Shown here: positions 49,266-59,069 of the stretch, piece after piece
Position numbering within the stretch: position 1 is the stretch's first letter
Layout: every line of letters starts with the position of its first letter
Origin: Rhodospirillales bacterium URHD0017
GTDB lineage: Bacteria; Pseudomonadota; Alphaproteobacteria; Reyranellales; Reyranellaceae
Direction of reading: 5' to 3'
DNA length: 64,000 nucleotides
Assembly (NCBI GenBank): GCA_900110395.1
Contig: FODP01000014.1
Location: 62,001 to 126,000 of the forward strand
Made by a program: the position numbers and the translations under genes
Notes under the pieces: generated by a model
Databases searched by the model: none
The model's input: the letters and a program-made list of their open reading frames with translations, nothing else
What the model was told of the DNA's origin: nothing

Positions 49266-50243
49266 ATGCGCGCAATGATGAGCGAAACGCCGGGCGGGCC
49301 GGAGAGCCTGAAGCTCATGGAATTGCCCTCCAAGCCGTTGGGCAAGGGCCAGGTCCGCGTCGCCGTCAAAGCCGCCGGCGTGAACTTTCCCGACACGCTG
49401 ATCATCGCCGACAAGTATCAGTTCAAGCCGCCGCGTCCGTTCGCGCCGGGCCACGAGATCGCGGGCGACATCACCGAGGTCGGCGAGGGCGTCAGCGGCT
49501 ACAAGAAGGGCGACCGCGTCATCGGCATGATTGGCCATGGCGGCTATGCCAGCGAGGCCGTGGTCGACCAGGGCGCGCTGCTGCCGATGCCGCCGAACAT
49601 GAGCTACGAGGACGGCTCGGCCTTCACCATGACCTACGGCACGTCCTACTACGCGCTGAAGCAGCGGAGCGACTACAAGCCCGGCGAGACGCTGCTGGTG
49701 ACCGGCGCGTCGGGCGGCGTCGGCCTGACCGCCGTAGAGCTCGGTGCGCTGATGGGGCTTAAAGTGATCGCGGCCGTCGGCTCGGACGAGAAGATGGAGA
49801 TCTGCCGGAAGTACGGCGCCACGATGTTCGTGAACTACGCCAAGGAGAAGATGCGCGACAAGGTCAAGGAGCTGACCGGCGGCAACGGCGCGGATATCAT
49901 CTATGACGCGGTCGGCGGCGATGCCTTCGACGAGTCGATTCGCTGTATCGCCTGGTACGGCCGCCTGCTGGTGGTCGGCTTCGCTGCCGGCCGCATTCCC
50001 TCGCTGCCGGCCAACCTCGCGCTGCTCAAGAGCTGCGATGTGCGCGGCGTTTTCTACGGTGCCTGGCGCGGGCGTGAGCCGGACGAGGCGCGCAAGAACT
50101 TCGACGAGCTCCTGAAGTGGTACGGCGAGGGCAAGCTCAAGCCGCACATTTCCATGCGCTTCCCGCTGGAGAAGGGCGCGGATGCCATGAACGCACTGCT
50201 TTCGCGCAAGGCGACGGGCAAGGTCGTCCTGACGGTGGCGTGA
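49266..50243 (+). CDS. Quinone oxidoreductase / zinc-independent MDR
   Basis: A 325-residue medium-chain dehydrogenase/reductase of the NADPH:quinone oxidoreductase type. N-terminal blocks KAAGVNFPDTLIIADKYQFK and FAPGHEIAGDITEVGEGV and the Rossmann loop TLLVTGASGGVGLTAVELGA followed by the DIIYDAVGGDAFDESIR segment are typical. It lacks the structural-zinc cysteine cluster of the alcohol-dehydrogenase branch. It reduces quinones or acts as a crotonyl-CoA-reductase-like enzyme; the exact role is unknown. Confidence 0.9.
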   Translation: MRAMMSETPGGPESLKLMELPSKPLGKGQVRVAVKAAGVNFPDTLIIADKYQFKPPRPFAPGHEIAGDITEVGEGVSGYKKGDRVIGMIGHGGYASEAVVDQGALLPMPPNMSYEDGSAFTMTYGTSYYALKQRSDYKPGETLLVTGASGGVGLTAVELGALMGLKVIAAVGSDEKMEICRKYGATMFVNYAKEKMRDKVKELTGGNGADIIYDAVGGDAFDESIRCIAWYGRLLVVGFAAGRIPSLPANLALLKSCDVRGVFYGAWRGREPDEARKNFDELLKWYGEGKLKPHISMRFPLEKGADAMNALLSRKATGKVVLTVA

Positions 50244-51220
50244 GCCTGCCGATGATCGGCCGGCGCCGACTCGCGGCTTTGCTTGGCACGTCGCTTCTGG
50301 CGGTGCCGGCGCGCGCCGACGATTTTCCCACCAAATCGATCACGCTCGTCGTGCCATTCACGCCGGGCGGAGCGATCGACATGCTGGCGCGCCTCGTCGC
50401 ACAACAGGCGTCGGCGACGCTCGGTCAGCCGATCGTGATCGACAACCGCAGCGGCGCCGGTGGGCTCATCGCTGCGGCATCGGTCGCCAAGGCGGAGCCC
50501 GACGGCTACACGCTGCTAATGGCGTCGGCCGCCCAGGTGACGATCCCGCCCTGGATCAACCGGTCGCTCTCCTTCGATCCGCCGCGCGACCTGGTGCCGG
50601 TGGCGCATCTTGCCGACACGCCGATGGTGCTGATCGTCTCGGCGAGCTCCAAGGCGCAGACGGTCGGCGACTTCATCGCCATGGCGCGCGCCGATCGCGG
50701 TGGGCTCAACTACGGCTCGACCGGCGTCGGCACGATTTCCAACCTGGTCATGGAAAGCCTGAAGCTCGCAGCCAACATCGATGTGGTGCACGTGCCCTAT
50801 CGTGGCGCCGCGCCCGCCCTGGCCGACCTGCATGCCGGGCAGGTGCAGGCGATGTTCACCAGCACCGCGTCGGCGGCACCCATGGTGGCATCGGGCAAGT
50901 TCCGGCCGCTGGCGGTGACGACCAAGGCGCGCTCGCCCTTGCTGCCCGACGTGCCGACCATGGCGGAGGCCGGCTGGCCGACCGCCGAGGTCGTGGTCTG
51001 GGCGGGCATCATGGCGCCGGCCGGCACCCCGCGGGTCGTCATCCGCCAGCTCGAACGCGCTTTCGTCGAGGCCTCCCTGACGCCCGAAACGCGCGAGCGC
51101 CTGGTCGTGTTCGGCGCCGATCCCGTAGGGGCGGGCACCAAGGCTTTCGCCGAGTTGCTGGAGAAGGACCTGGCGCTGTGGCAGCGCGTGGCGCAGGCGT
51201 CGGGCGTGAAGGTGGAGTGA
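50240..51220 (+). CDS. Bug-family tripartite transporter substrate-binding protein
   Basis: A periplasmic binding protein of about 326 residues. GTG 50240 overlaps the previous stop; ATG 50252 is an alternative. It opens with a signal peptide (MIGRRRLAALLGTSLLAVPA) and mature sequence DDFPTKSITLVVPFTPGGAI. The Bug/TctC-family signature is IVIDNRSGAGGLIAAASVAK, LPDVPTMAEAGWP and the phenylalanine/proline regions near the end. Such proteins bind carboxylates for TctAB-type transporters, often without adjacent membrane subunits, as here. Confidence 0.92.
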   Translation: MSLPMIGRRRLAALLGTSLLAVPARADDFPTKSITLVVPFTPGGAIDMLARLVAQQASATLGQPIVIDNRSGAGGLIAAASVAKAEPDGYTLLMASAAQVTIPPWINRSLSFDPPRDLVPVAHLADTPMVLIVSASSKAQTVGDFIAMARADRGGLNYGSTGVGTISNLVMESLKLAANIDVVHVPYRGAAPALADLHAGQVQAMFTSTASAAPMVASGKFRPLAVTTKARSPLLPDVPTMAEAGWPTAEVVVWAGIMAPAGTPRVVIRQLERAFVEASLTPETRERLVVFGADPVGAGTKAFAELLEKDLALWQRVAQASGVKVE

Positions 51221-51225
51221 TCACC

Positions 51226-51346
51226 CGTCATCCCGACCGGAGCCGAGCGAAGCGAGGCGCAGTGGAGGGACCTGTTCTGTGGGTGCATCGACAAGAAGAG
51301 GTCCCTCGACTGCGCCGCCCGCTGGGCGGCTTCGCTCGGGATGACG
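51226..51346. repeat. Palindromic intergenic repeat, copy 3
   Basis: CGTCATCCCGA at 51226-51236, then GCCGAGCGAAGCGAGGCGCA and GAGGGACCT, face AGGTCCCTCGA (51299) and CTTCGCTCGGGATGACG ending at 51346. It has a longer non-identical stem than copy 2, with an interior palindrome (GCCGCCCGCTGGGCGGC). It lies between the Bug gene and an SDR gene whose TTG start follows. Confidence 0.75.
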
Positions 51347-51365
51347 GATTTTGCAGGAGACAACG

Positions 51366-52121
51366 TTGACCAGACTCACAGGCAAGATTGCGATCGTGAC
51401 GGGCGCCGCTTCCGGCATCGGCGCCGCATCGGCCAAGCTGTTCGCCGACGAGGGTGCGCAGGTCCTGGCGGTGGATCGGCCTGAATCGGCGATCGAGCAG
51501 GCGCATGCCGGCAACGACGCCATCGCGGCCTTGGGCTGCGACATCACCGGTGACGATGCGCCCAGGAAGATCGTCGGCGCAGCGTTGGCCAAGTTCGGCG
51601 CCATCGACATCCTGTTCAACAATGCCGGCGTCAGCGGCCGCGCCTTCGTCGAGGAGATGACCGACGCGCAATGGGACCACGTCAACGGCGTCAACGTGCG
51701 CGCGATGTTCCGCATGTGCCGTGAAGCCATCCCCGGCCTGAAGGCGCGCGCCAGGGAAAAAGGCCGGGCGCGCATCGTCAACACCGCCTCGGTGATGGCC
51801 TTCGATACCGACTACGGGCTTGCTGCCTACTGCGCCTCCAAGGCCGGCGTCGGCGGCCTGACGCGCACGCTGGCGCTCGAGCTCGGCAAGTTCAACATCA
51901 CGGCCAACTATGTCTGTCCCGGCGCCATCTACACCGGCATGACGCGTACCAACTTCGACAATCCCGAGATCCGCGCGGTCTGGGAGAAGAAGGCGGCCTT
52001 GCGCCGGCTCGGGCAGCCGATCGATATTGCCCGCGGCGCGCTGCTGCTGGCGTCCGACGAAGCCGACTTCATTACCGGCCACGAGCTGGTGGTCGATGGC
52101 GGCCTCACCCTGCGTACCTGA
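51366..52121 (+). CDS. Short-chain dehydrogenase/reductase (second SDR)
   Basis: A 251-residue SDR. TTG 51366 is the likely start: AGGAGA at 51354-51359 lies seven bases upstream, and the family N-terminus TGKIAIVTGAASGIGAASAK follows. The active-site Ser is in ARIVNTASVMAFDTDYG, and the Tyr-X-X-X-Lys is YCASKAGVGGLTR. The frame extends upstream to TTG 51351, inside the repeat's flank. FabG-like oxidoreductase of unknown substrate. The next gene starts 9 bases later. Confidence 0.87.
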   Translation: MTRLTGKIAIVTGAASGIGAASAKLFADEGAQVLAVDRPESAIEQAHAGNDAIAALGCDITGDDAPRKIVGAALAKFGAIDILFNNAGVSGRAFVEEMTDAQWDHVNGVNVRAMFRMCREAIPGLKARAREKGRARIVNTASVMAFDTDYGLAAYCASKAGVGGLTRTLALELGKFNITANYVCPGAIYTGMTRTNFDNPEIRAVWEKKAALRRLGQPIDIARGALLLASDEADFITGHELVVDGGLTLRT

Positions 52122-52130
52122 GTATCCATC

Positions 52131-53228
52131 ATGGCCAACATCCATTCCTTTGCCGCCAGCTACAGCGAGGCGCGCGACAAGTTCCTGGCGGCGGCCCGCG
52201 TCGCCGGCGCCACGACCTACAGATATGACAATGCGAAGAAGGGGCCGAACGGCGAAGCCCTGTCGACTGACGTGGCGCGGCTGGGGCCCGACGATGCGTC
52301 ACGCGTTGTCGTGACGATCTCCAGCACGCACGGCGTGGAGGGCTATTGCGGCTCGGGCTTCCAGGTCGACTGGCTGGCGAGCGTCGGCGCGGCCGGCCTG
52401 CCCAAGGACACGGCGGCCGTTTTCGTGCACGCCATCAATCCCTACGGTTTTGCCTGGACGCGGCGGGTCACGGAGGAGGGCAACGACCTCAACCGCAACT
52501 ACGTCGATCACGGCAAGCTCTACCCGCTGAATGAGGGCTATCTCGAGATCGCCGATTTCCTGGTGCCGAAGGGGCTCGACCAGCCGACGCTCGATGCCGC
52601 CGATGCCAAGCTCTCCGCCTATCGCAAGAAGGTGGGCGACATCGCCTATTTCCGTGCAGTGTCCGGCGGCCAGTACAGCCATCCCGACGGCATGTTCTTC
52701 GGCGGCGGCGGACCGAGCTGGTCGAACCGCATCCTGCATGCCATCACCGACCGCTTCCTCAAGGGGCGCCAGGACGTCGCCGTCATCGACTTCCATACCG
52801 GCCTTGGCCCGTACGGCTATGGCGAGCCGATCACCCACTACGACATCGACACGCCGGCCTCACGCCGCGTGCGCGCCTTCTGGGGTGAATCGGTGACGGA
52901 GTCCAAGCGCGGCCAGACGGCGTCGCAGGCGCGCGATGGGCTCGGCCATTACGGCCTCAACCGCGTGCTGACCGAGCCTGAGACCCGGCTCACCATGTGC
53001 ACCCTCGAGTACGGCACCTTCGATCGTGAAAGCGGCCAGAAGGCCTTTCGTGCCGACCATTGGCTGCACAAGTACGGCGACCCTCTGGGCAAGGAGGCGG
53101 CGCCGATACGGTCGGCGATGCGCCGGCAGTTCTATCCGGAGACCGACGACTGGAAGGAAGCGGTTCTCTTCCGCGGCCATCAGATCGTTCGTCAGGCTAT
53201 CGCAGGCGTACAGCGCGGCGCGCTTTAA
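52131..53228 (+). CDS. M14-family metallopeptidase-like protein (DUF2817)
   Basis: A 365-residue soluble protein that resembles the DUF2817 branch of the M14 zinc carboxypeptidases. Zinc-ligand-like motifs are ISSTHGVEGYCGSGFQVDW (His and Glu) and, further on, a second cluster around GNDLNRNYVDHGKLY; DFHTGLGPYGYGEPITHYDI carries another His. No signal peptide is seen. The substrate is unknown. It is on the same strand and 9 bases from the SDR. Confidence 0.8.
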   Translation: MANIHSFAASYSEARDKFLAAARVAGATTYRYDNAKKGPNGEALSTDVARLGPDDASRVVVTISSTHGVEGYCGSGFQVDWLASVGAAGLPKDTAAVFVHAINPYGFAWTRRVTEEGNDLNRNYVDHGKLYPLNEGYLEIADFLVPKGLDQPTLDAADAKLSAYRKKVGDIAYFRAVSGGQYSHPDGMFFGGGGPSWSNRILHAITDRFLKGRQDVAVIDFHTGLGPYGYGEPITHYDIDTPASRRVRAFWGESVTESKRGQTASQARDGLGHYGLNRVLTEPETRLTMCTLEYGTFDRESGQKAFRADHWLHKYGDPLGKEAAPIRSAMRRQFYPETDDWKEAVLFRGHQIVRQAIAGVQRGAL

Positions 53229-53364
53229 GCTGGGGGCGCGCCACTCCAGTGGCGCGTCTTACTGGAGCGCGGACCTCCAGGTCCGCTCATGACTCATGAT
53301 GCGGGCCTGGAGGCCCGCGCTCCGGCAAGATCATGACGCCCCACTGGAGTGGCGCGCCCCCAGC
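53229..53364. repeat. Composite palindromic repeat with nested arms
   Basis: Outer arms GCTGGGGGCGCGCCACTCCA (first 20 of a 24-base perfect arm, 53229-53252) and its exact complement at 53341-53364. Each outer arm is itself palindromic (CGCGCCACT/AGTGGCGCG). Inside lie GCGGACCTCCAGGTCCGC near 53269-53286 and GCGGGCCTGGAGGCCCGC near 53301-53318, two further perfect hairpins. It fills the gap between the M14-like gene and the GH17 gene. Confidence 0.85.
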
Positions 53365-53435
53365 GAGAACATTCTGGGGACAAACCGCCCGCGAAAAGCC
53401 ACACGTGGCGCGATCGATCCTGCTAAAAGCCTCCC

Positions 53436-55370
53436 ATGCGTGTCCTGGTGGCGCTGATCGCCTTTGTGGCTGTCGCCGCGCTCAATCTTTTGTGGTGGTG
53501 GTGGCCCAACAGGCCGGTCGAGATCGCCGGCTGGACCAATGCGCCGCTGCAGAGCGTGTCGTTCGCGCCCTATCGGCCGGGCCAGAGCCCGCTCACCCGC
53601 ACATTCCCGACGCCCGATCAGATCGAAGAGGATCTGAAGCGCCTGCAGGGCAAGGTCCGGGCTGTTCGGACCTATTCGACGGGCGAGAACCTGGAGGCCG
53701 TGCCGCAGCGGGCCGGCAAATACGGGCTGAAGGTCTGGCACGGCGCCTGGCTGAACGACAACGACAAGGAGAACCTCGAGCAGATCAACCTCCTGATCGA
53801 CCATGCCAACAAGTACAAGGACACGGTCGAGCGGGTGATCGTCGGCAACGAGGTGCTGCTGCGCAAGGAGCTGACCGCCAACCAGCTCCGCCGCTACATC
53901 CGCCAGGTCAAGCAGCGCGTGTCGCAGCCCGTGACCTACGCCGATGTCTGGGAATTCTGGATGCGTAATCCGTCGCTGGCCGACGACGTCGACTTCATCA
54001 CCATCCATATCCTGCCGTACTGGGAAGACGTGCCGATCGGTCTCGATCGCCGCGAGCCCGACGGCAAGCCGACCATCGAGAAGCACATCGTCGACATCTA
54101 CAAGAAGGTGCAGGAGCGCTTCCCGGGCAAGACGATCGTGATCGGCGAGACGGGCTGGCCGAGCGATGGCCGCATGCGCTCCGACGCGCGGCCCGGCCGG
54201 GTCGAGCAGGTGCGTTACTTCTCGACGTTCCGATCGATCGCCGATCGCGAGAAGTTCGACTACAACGTCGTCGAAGCCTTCGACCAGTACTGGAAAGCCC
54301 GCCAGGAGGGCACCGTGGGCGCCGCCTGGGGCCTGCTGGACGCCCAGCGCCGCGACAAGTTCGAACTGGGCAAGCCGGTGTCGGCCGAGCCGCATTGGCC
54401 GATCCTGTTCACCCTGTCGACCCTGACCGGCGGGCTGATGCTGGGTGGCTTCGTCGTCATGCGCCGTCAGGCGCGCGGCAAGGCGATCACGATCTTCGCC
54501 GTCTTCGCCCAGCTCGTGGCCACCTGCTACGTGCAGGCGACCTGGATCGACCTCTCGCGCACCTTCTATTTCGAGAAGATGGTGGGTGTCGTGTTCTGGG
54601 CTGTCCTGCTGGGGCTCTTCAGCTACGCCCTGCTGCGTGGCATCGCCGACAGCCTCACCGGCAAGATGGCCGATCCCTCGCTCTACGGCGCGCGCGTGCG
54701 CGAGGCTTGGCGCGCCTGGCGCGAGCTGCCGCGCTATCAGATCGTGAAACGCGCCGACCTGATGCTGCAGATGCTCTACCTCGTGCTGACGGTGATCTGC
54801 ATCTTCTACCTGATCGTCATCAGCATCGACTGGTACGACGGCGTGATCCGCATCGGCGAGACCTGGTACCGCCAGATCGCCATCGACGGTCGCTACCGCG
54901 ATTTCCCGATCTGGAGCTTCGTCATTCCGTCGATCGTGCTGATGGCCTGGAAGACGCTGACCATCGTGCGCAGCGAACCGGCGTCGCGTGCCGATCGGTG
55001 GCCCAAGGCACTCTCGTTCGGCCGCCTGCTGGGCTACGACGGCAGCAAGGGCTTCGTGCGCATGGACCGGACGTACAGCCGTCTTCGGCCGATCTTGCCG
55101 GAAATTGCTCTTTCGTTCCTGCTGGTCTTCTGGGCTGTCGTCATGGTCGTCACCGAGGGTGCGATCAAGCTGCATGACGGCGGGGCGGGGGGCTTCGTCG
55201 CCGTCGACGGCGGCCGCTGGGTGATCGGCACGCTGTTCTGGAACACTCAGGCCGACTGGTTCGGTACCCTGGCGATCCTGATGGCCATCCCTTATCTCGC
55301 GACCATCTACGTGTCGCTGCGCGAGCCACTGGCAGAACCGCCGCCGGACTCCTATACCAGCAAGTGGTAG
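53436..55370 (+). CDS. GH17 glucan-hydrolase membrane protein
   Basis: A 644-residue protein. An N-terminal helix (VALIAFVAVAALNLLWWWW) is followed by a glycoside hydrolase family 17-like barrel: VRAVRTYSTGENLEAVPQRA, VERVIVGNEVLLRKELT (catalytic acid Glu region), VDFITIHILPYWEDVPIG and IVIGETGWPSDGRMRSDARP (nucleophile Glu). About five or six C-terminal helices follow. In the rhizobial cyclic beta-glucan pathway NdvC-like proteins pair a GH17 region with a membrane glycosyltransferase; here no GT2 domain is seen after it, so this is a GH17 with a membrane tail. Probable role is beta-1,3-glucan processing in the envelope. Confidence 0.8.
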   Translation: MRVLVALIAFVAVAALNLLWWWWPNRPVEIAGWTNAPLQSVSFAPYRPGQSPLTRTFPTPDQIEEDLKRLQGKVRAVRTYSTGENLEAVPQRAGKYGLKVWHGAWLNDNDKENLEQINLLIDHANKYKDTVERVIVGNEVLLRKELTANQLRRYIRQVKQRVSQPVTYADVWEFWMRNPSLADDVDFITIHILPYWEDVPIGLDRREPDGKPTIEKHIVDIYKKVQERFPGKTIVIGETGWPSDGRMRSDARPGRVEQVRYFSTFRSIADREKFDYNVVEAFDQYWKARQEGTVGAAWGLLDAQRRDKFELGKPVSAEPHWPILFTLSTLTGGLMLGGFVVMRRQARGKAITIFAVFAQLVATCYVQATWIDLSRTFYFEKMVGVVFWAVLLGLFSYALLRGIADSLTGKMADPSLYGARVREAWRAWRELPRYQIVKRADLMLQMLYLVLTVICIFYLIVISIDWYDGVIRIGETWYRQIAIDGRYRDFPIWSFVIPSIVLMAWKTLTIVRSEPASRADRWPKALSFGRLLGYDGSKGFVRMDRTYSRLRPILPEIALSFLLVFWAVVMVVTEGAIKLHDGGAGGFVAVDGGRWVIGTLFWNTQADWFGTLAILMAIPYLATIYVSLREPLAEPPPDSYTSKW

Positions 55371-55431
55371 GCGCATCGTCGACGCCTAGCCCTCGGGGCG
55401 AGGAAGTCGCGCTTTAGCCAGGAGTTACTGG

Positions 55432-56037
55432 ATGGAAATCAAGGGCGAGTACAGGATCGCGGCCCCGCGCGACAAGGTTTTTGCGGCGCTGAACGACCCC
55501 GCCGTGCTGCAGGCCTGCATTCCGGGCTGCGAATCCCTGGAAAAGACCTCGGACACCGAAATGAAGGCCAAGGTGCGCATGCGCATCGGCCCGGTCAGCG
55601 CCAGCTTCTCGGGCAAGGTCACGCTGAGCGACATCGACCCGCCCAACGGCTACCGGATTTCCGGCGAGGGGCAGGGCGGGGCCGCCGGCTTCGCCAAGGG
55701 CGGCGCCGTGGTCACCCTGCGCGAGGACGCCGGCGACACGGTGCTGAATTACAACGTCGACGCCCAGGTCGGCGGCAAGATCGCCCAGGTCGGCGCCCGC
55801 CTGATCGACGGCACGGCCAAGAAGCTGGCCGACGAGTTCTTCGGCAAGTTCGCCACCATGGTCGGAGGACCGCCGGCCGCCGCGGTGGCGGGGACGGCGT
55901 CGGATGCGCCGTCCGTTCCCGACACGGTTTCTCCGGCGTCACCGCCACCCGCTGCAGCGCAGCGAGGCTACCGGCACTGGCTGGTCATCGGCATCGGTGC
56001 AGCCGTTCTGATCCTGATTTTCCTTGCGAGCCGTTAG
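55432..56037 (+). CDS. coxG: CoxG-like protein (SRPBCC), carbon monoxide dehydrogenase accessory
   Basis: A 201-residue protein of the CoxG family. The SRPBCC/START-like region is MEIKGEYRIAAPRDKVFAAL, LQACIPGCESLEKTSDTEMK and LNYNVDAQVGGKIAQVGARL. A C-terminal proline-rich linker leads to one membrane helix (HWLVIGIGAAVLILIFLASR), which fits a membrane-recruitment role for CODH. It opens the coxGSLM-type cluster, 148 bp before coxS. Confidence 0.85.
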   Translation: MEIKGEYRIAAPRDKVFAALNDPAVLQACIPGCESLEKTSDTEMKAKVRMRIGPVSASFSGKVTLSDIDPPNGYRISGEGQGGAAGFAKGGAVVTLREDAGDTVLNYNVDAQVGGKIAQVGARLIDGTAKKLADEFFGKFATMVGGPPAAAVAGTASDAPSVPDTVSPASPPPAAAQRGYRHWLVIGIGAAVLILIFLASR

Positions 56038-56185
56038 CAGCAACCGCTGTCGGAAGAGGGGAAGTCGGTTGTCATCCGCAATTCGCTTGACCGGCGCATG
56101 AGCGGCTTGCGAGAGTCGCTTCAACGCCCAGCAGGCGCAGATTTTGCGCGCCTGCGCAAACCAACAATGTGAGGGAGACGACTAC

Positions 56186-56671
<486 letters not shown>

Positions 56672-56673
56672 CC

Positions 56674-59055
56674 ATGAACGCGCCAACCGGAATAGGCGCC
56701 CGGGTCAAGCGGAAGGAAGACCAGCGCTTCCTCACCGGCACGGGCCGTTATGTCGACGACCTGCCGCTCGCACGCGCGACCTACGCGCACTTCCTGCGCT
56801 CGCCGCATGCACACGCCAAGATCAAGAGCATCGACATCTCGGCTGCCAAGGCGATGCCCGGTGTCGTCGCGATCTTCACCGGCAAGGACATCGCCGACGC
56901 CAAGGTCGGCGGGCTCATTTGCGGCTGGGTGGTCAAGGACAAGCACGGCCAGCCGCACAAGTCGCCGCCGCATCCGGTGATGGCGGTCGATACCGTACGC
57001 TATGTCGGCGACACGGTGGCCATGATCGTGGCCAACAGCCACGACGAGGCCAAGGACGCCGCCGAGACGATCAAGGTCGACTATGACGAGAAGCCCGCCA
57101 ACGTCGATCTCGCCAAGGCGCTCGACAAGGGCGCCACCGAGGTTCACGCTGAGGCGCCGGGCAATCTGATCTACGACTGGGAAATCGGCGTGCAGGCCGA
57201 CGTCGACGCCGCCTTCGCCAAGGCCGCGCACGTCACCAAGCTCGACCTGGTCAACAACCGCCTGATCCCCAACGCCATGGAGCCGCGCGCCGCGGCGGCG
57301 GAGTACGACAAGGGCACGGGCAACTACACGCTATGGTCGACGTCGCAGAACCCGCACGTGCTGCGCCTGATCCTGTCGGCCTTCGTGCTGGGCATCCCCG
57401 AGCACAAGCTGCGCGTCATCGCCCCCGACGTGGGCGGCGGCTTCGGCAGCAAGATCTTCTGCTACAACGAAGAAACCATGGTCACCTGGGCGGCGTCCCG
57501 CGTCGGCCGCCCGATCAAGTGGACCGCCGAGCGCAGCGAATCGTTCCAGACCGATGCACACGGCCGCGACCACGTCACCCATGCCGAACTGGCGCTCGAC
57601 AAGGACGGCAAGTTCCTGGCGCTCAAGGTCGAGACCATCGCCAACATGGGTGCGTACCTGTCGACCTTCTCGACGGCGGTGCCGACCTATCTCTACGCCA
57701 CGCTGCTGGCCGGCCAGTACACGACGCCGCTCATCTACGCCAACGTGAAGGCGGCGCTGACGCACACCGCACCGGTCGATGCCTATCGCGGCGCGGGGCG
57801 GCCCGAGGCGACCTTTGTGATCGAGAGCATCGTCAGCAAGGCGGCCAAGGAACTGAAGGTGGATCCGGCCGAGCTGCGCCGGAAGAACTTCATTCCGTCG
57901 ACCGCCTTCCCGTACCAGACGCCGGTGGCGCTGCAGTACGACTCGGGCAACTACCCGCCGATCATCGACGAGGCGATCAAGATCGCCGACTACAAGGGCT
58001 TCGAGGCCCGTCGCGCCGAGGCCAAGTCGCGCGGCAAGCTGCGCGGCATCGGCTTCTCGTCCTATATCGAAGCCTGCGGCCTGGGACCGTCGCGCGTGAT
58101 CGGCCAGCTGGGCGGCGGTGTCGGCCAGTGGGAGTCGGCGCAGATCAAGTTCAACCCGACGGGCAACGTCCAGGTCCTGACCGGCGCACACAGCCACGGC
58201 CAGAGCCACGAGACGACCTTCGCCCAGGTCGTGTCGGACAAGCTCGGTGTGCCGATCGAGAACATCGAGGTCGTCCACGGCGACACGGCGACAACGCCGT
58301 TCGGCATGGGCAGTTATGGCAGCCGCTCGCTGGCGGTCGGCGGCTCGGCCATCATGAAGGCGGCCGACAAGATCATCGCCAAGGGCAAGAAGATCGCGGC
58401 CCATCTGATGGAGGCGTCGGTGGCCGACGTCGTCTTCGAGCAGGGCACCTTCAAGGTGGCCGGCACCGACAAGGCCGTGCCCCTTGGCCAGGCGGTGTTC
58501 GCGGCCTATGTGCCGCACAACTATCCGCTGGAAGAGCTCGAGCCCGGAATGGACGAGAACGCGTTCTACGATCCGTCCAACTTCGTCTATCCGGCGGGCA
58601 CGCAGATCTGCGAGGTCGAGATCGATCCCGACACCGGCGTGGTCGAGATCGTCAATCACACCGCGGTCGACGACTTCGGCAACATCGTCAACCCGATGAT
58701 TGTCGAAGGCCAGGTCCATGGCGGCATCGTCCAGGGCGTCGGCCAGGCGCTGCTCGAGAACGCCGTCTACGACAAGGAGACGGGCCAGCTGATCAGCGGC
58801 TCGTACATGGACTACACCATGCCGCGCGCCGACGACGTGCCGTCGTTCAAGCTCGGCAACAAAGTCACGCCCTGCCCGCACAATCCGCTGGGCGTGAAGG
58901 GATGCGGCGAGGCCGGTGCGATCGCGGCACCCGCCGCCGTGATGAATGCTGTCCACGACGCGCTGGCGCCGCTCGGCGTCAGCCACGTGCCGATGCCCGC
59001 CACGCCGCTCAACGTATGGCAGGCGATCCACGGCGCGCGCGCGGCGGCCGAGTAA
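56674..59055 (+). CDS. coxL: Molybdenum hydroxylase large subunit, form II CoxL-like
   Basis: A 793-residue molybdopterin (MCD) catalytic subunit of the xanthine dehydrogenase family. The active-site loop reads AYRGAGR (residues 370-376), the form II signature, not the AYXCSFR of form I true CO dehydrogenases. Other blocks: GVGARVKRKEDQRFLTGTGRY-like start, DVGGGFGSKIFCYNEETMVT, and late GVKGCGEAGAIAAPAAVMN. Form II enzymes may oxidise another aldehyde or aromatic N-heterocycle rather than CO, so the name is by position and family. It is coupled to coxS and coxM. Confidence 0.9.
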   Translation: MNAPTGIGARVKRKEDQRFLTGTGRYVDDLPLARATYAHFLRSPHAHAKIKSIDISAAKAMPGVVAIFTGKDIADAKVGGLICGWVVKDKHGQPHKSPPHPVMAVDTVRYVGDTVAMIVANSHDEAKDAAETIKVDYDEKPANVDLAKALDKGATEVHAEAPGNLIYDWEIGVQADVDAAFAKAAHVTKLDLVNNRLIPNAMEPRAAAAEYDKGTGNYTLWSTSQNPHVLRLILSAFVLGIPEHKLRVIAPDVGGGFGSKIFCYNEETMVTWAASRVGRPIKWTAERSESFQTDAHGRDHVTHAELALDKDGKFLALKVETIANMGAYLSTFSTAVPTYLYATLLAGQYTTPLIYANVKAALTHTAPVDAYRGAGRPEATFVIESIVSKAAKELKVDPAELRRKNFIPSTAFPYQTPVALQYDSGNYPPIIDEAIKIADYKGFEARRAEAKSRGKLRGIGFSSYIEACGLGPSRVIGQLGGGVGQWESAQIKFNPTGNVQVLTGAHSHGQSHETTFAQVVSDKLGVPIENIEVVHGDTATTPFGMGSYGSRSLAVGGSAIMKAADKIIAKGKKIAAHLMEASVADVVFEQGTFKVAGTDKAVPLGQAVFAAYVPHNYPLEELEPGMDENAFYDPSNFVYPAGTQICEVEIDPDTGVVEIVNHTAVDDFGNIVNPMIVEGQVHGGIVQGVGQALLENAVYDKETGQLISGSYMDYTMPRADDVPSFKLGNKVTPCPHNPLGVKGCGEAGAIAAPAAVMNAVHDALAPLGVSHVPMPATPLNVWQAIHGARAAAE

Positions 59056-59069
59056 CGGGAGGATCAGAG

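Noticed and set aside
56674..59055. True form I CO dehydrogenase
   Set aside because: The active-site loop is AYRGAGR and not AYXCSFR, so it was called form II.
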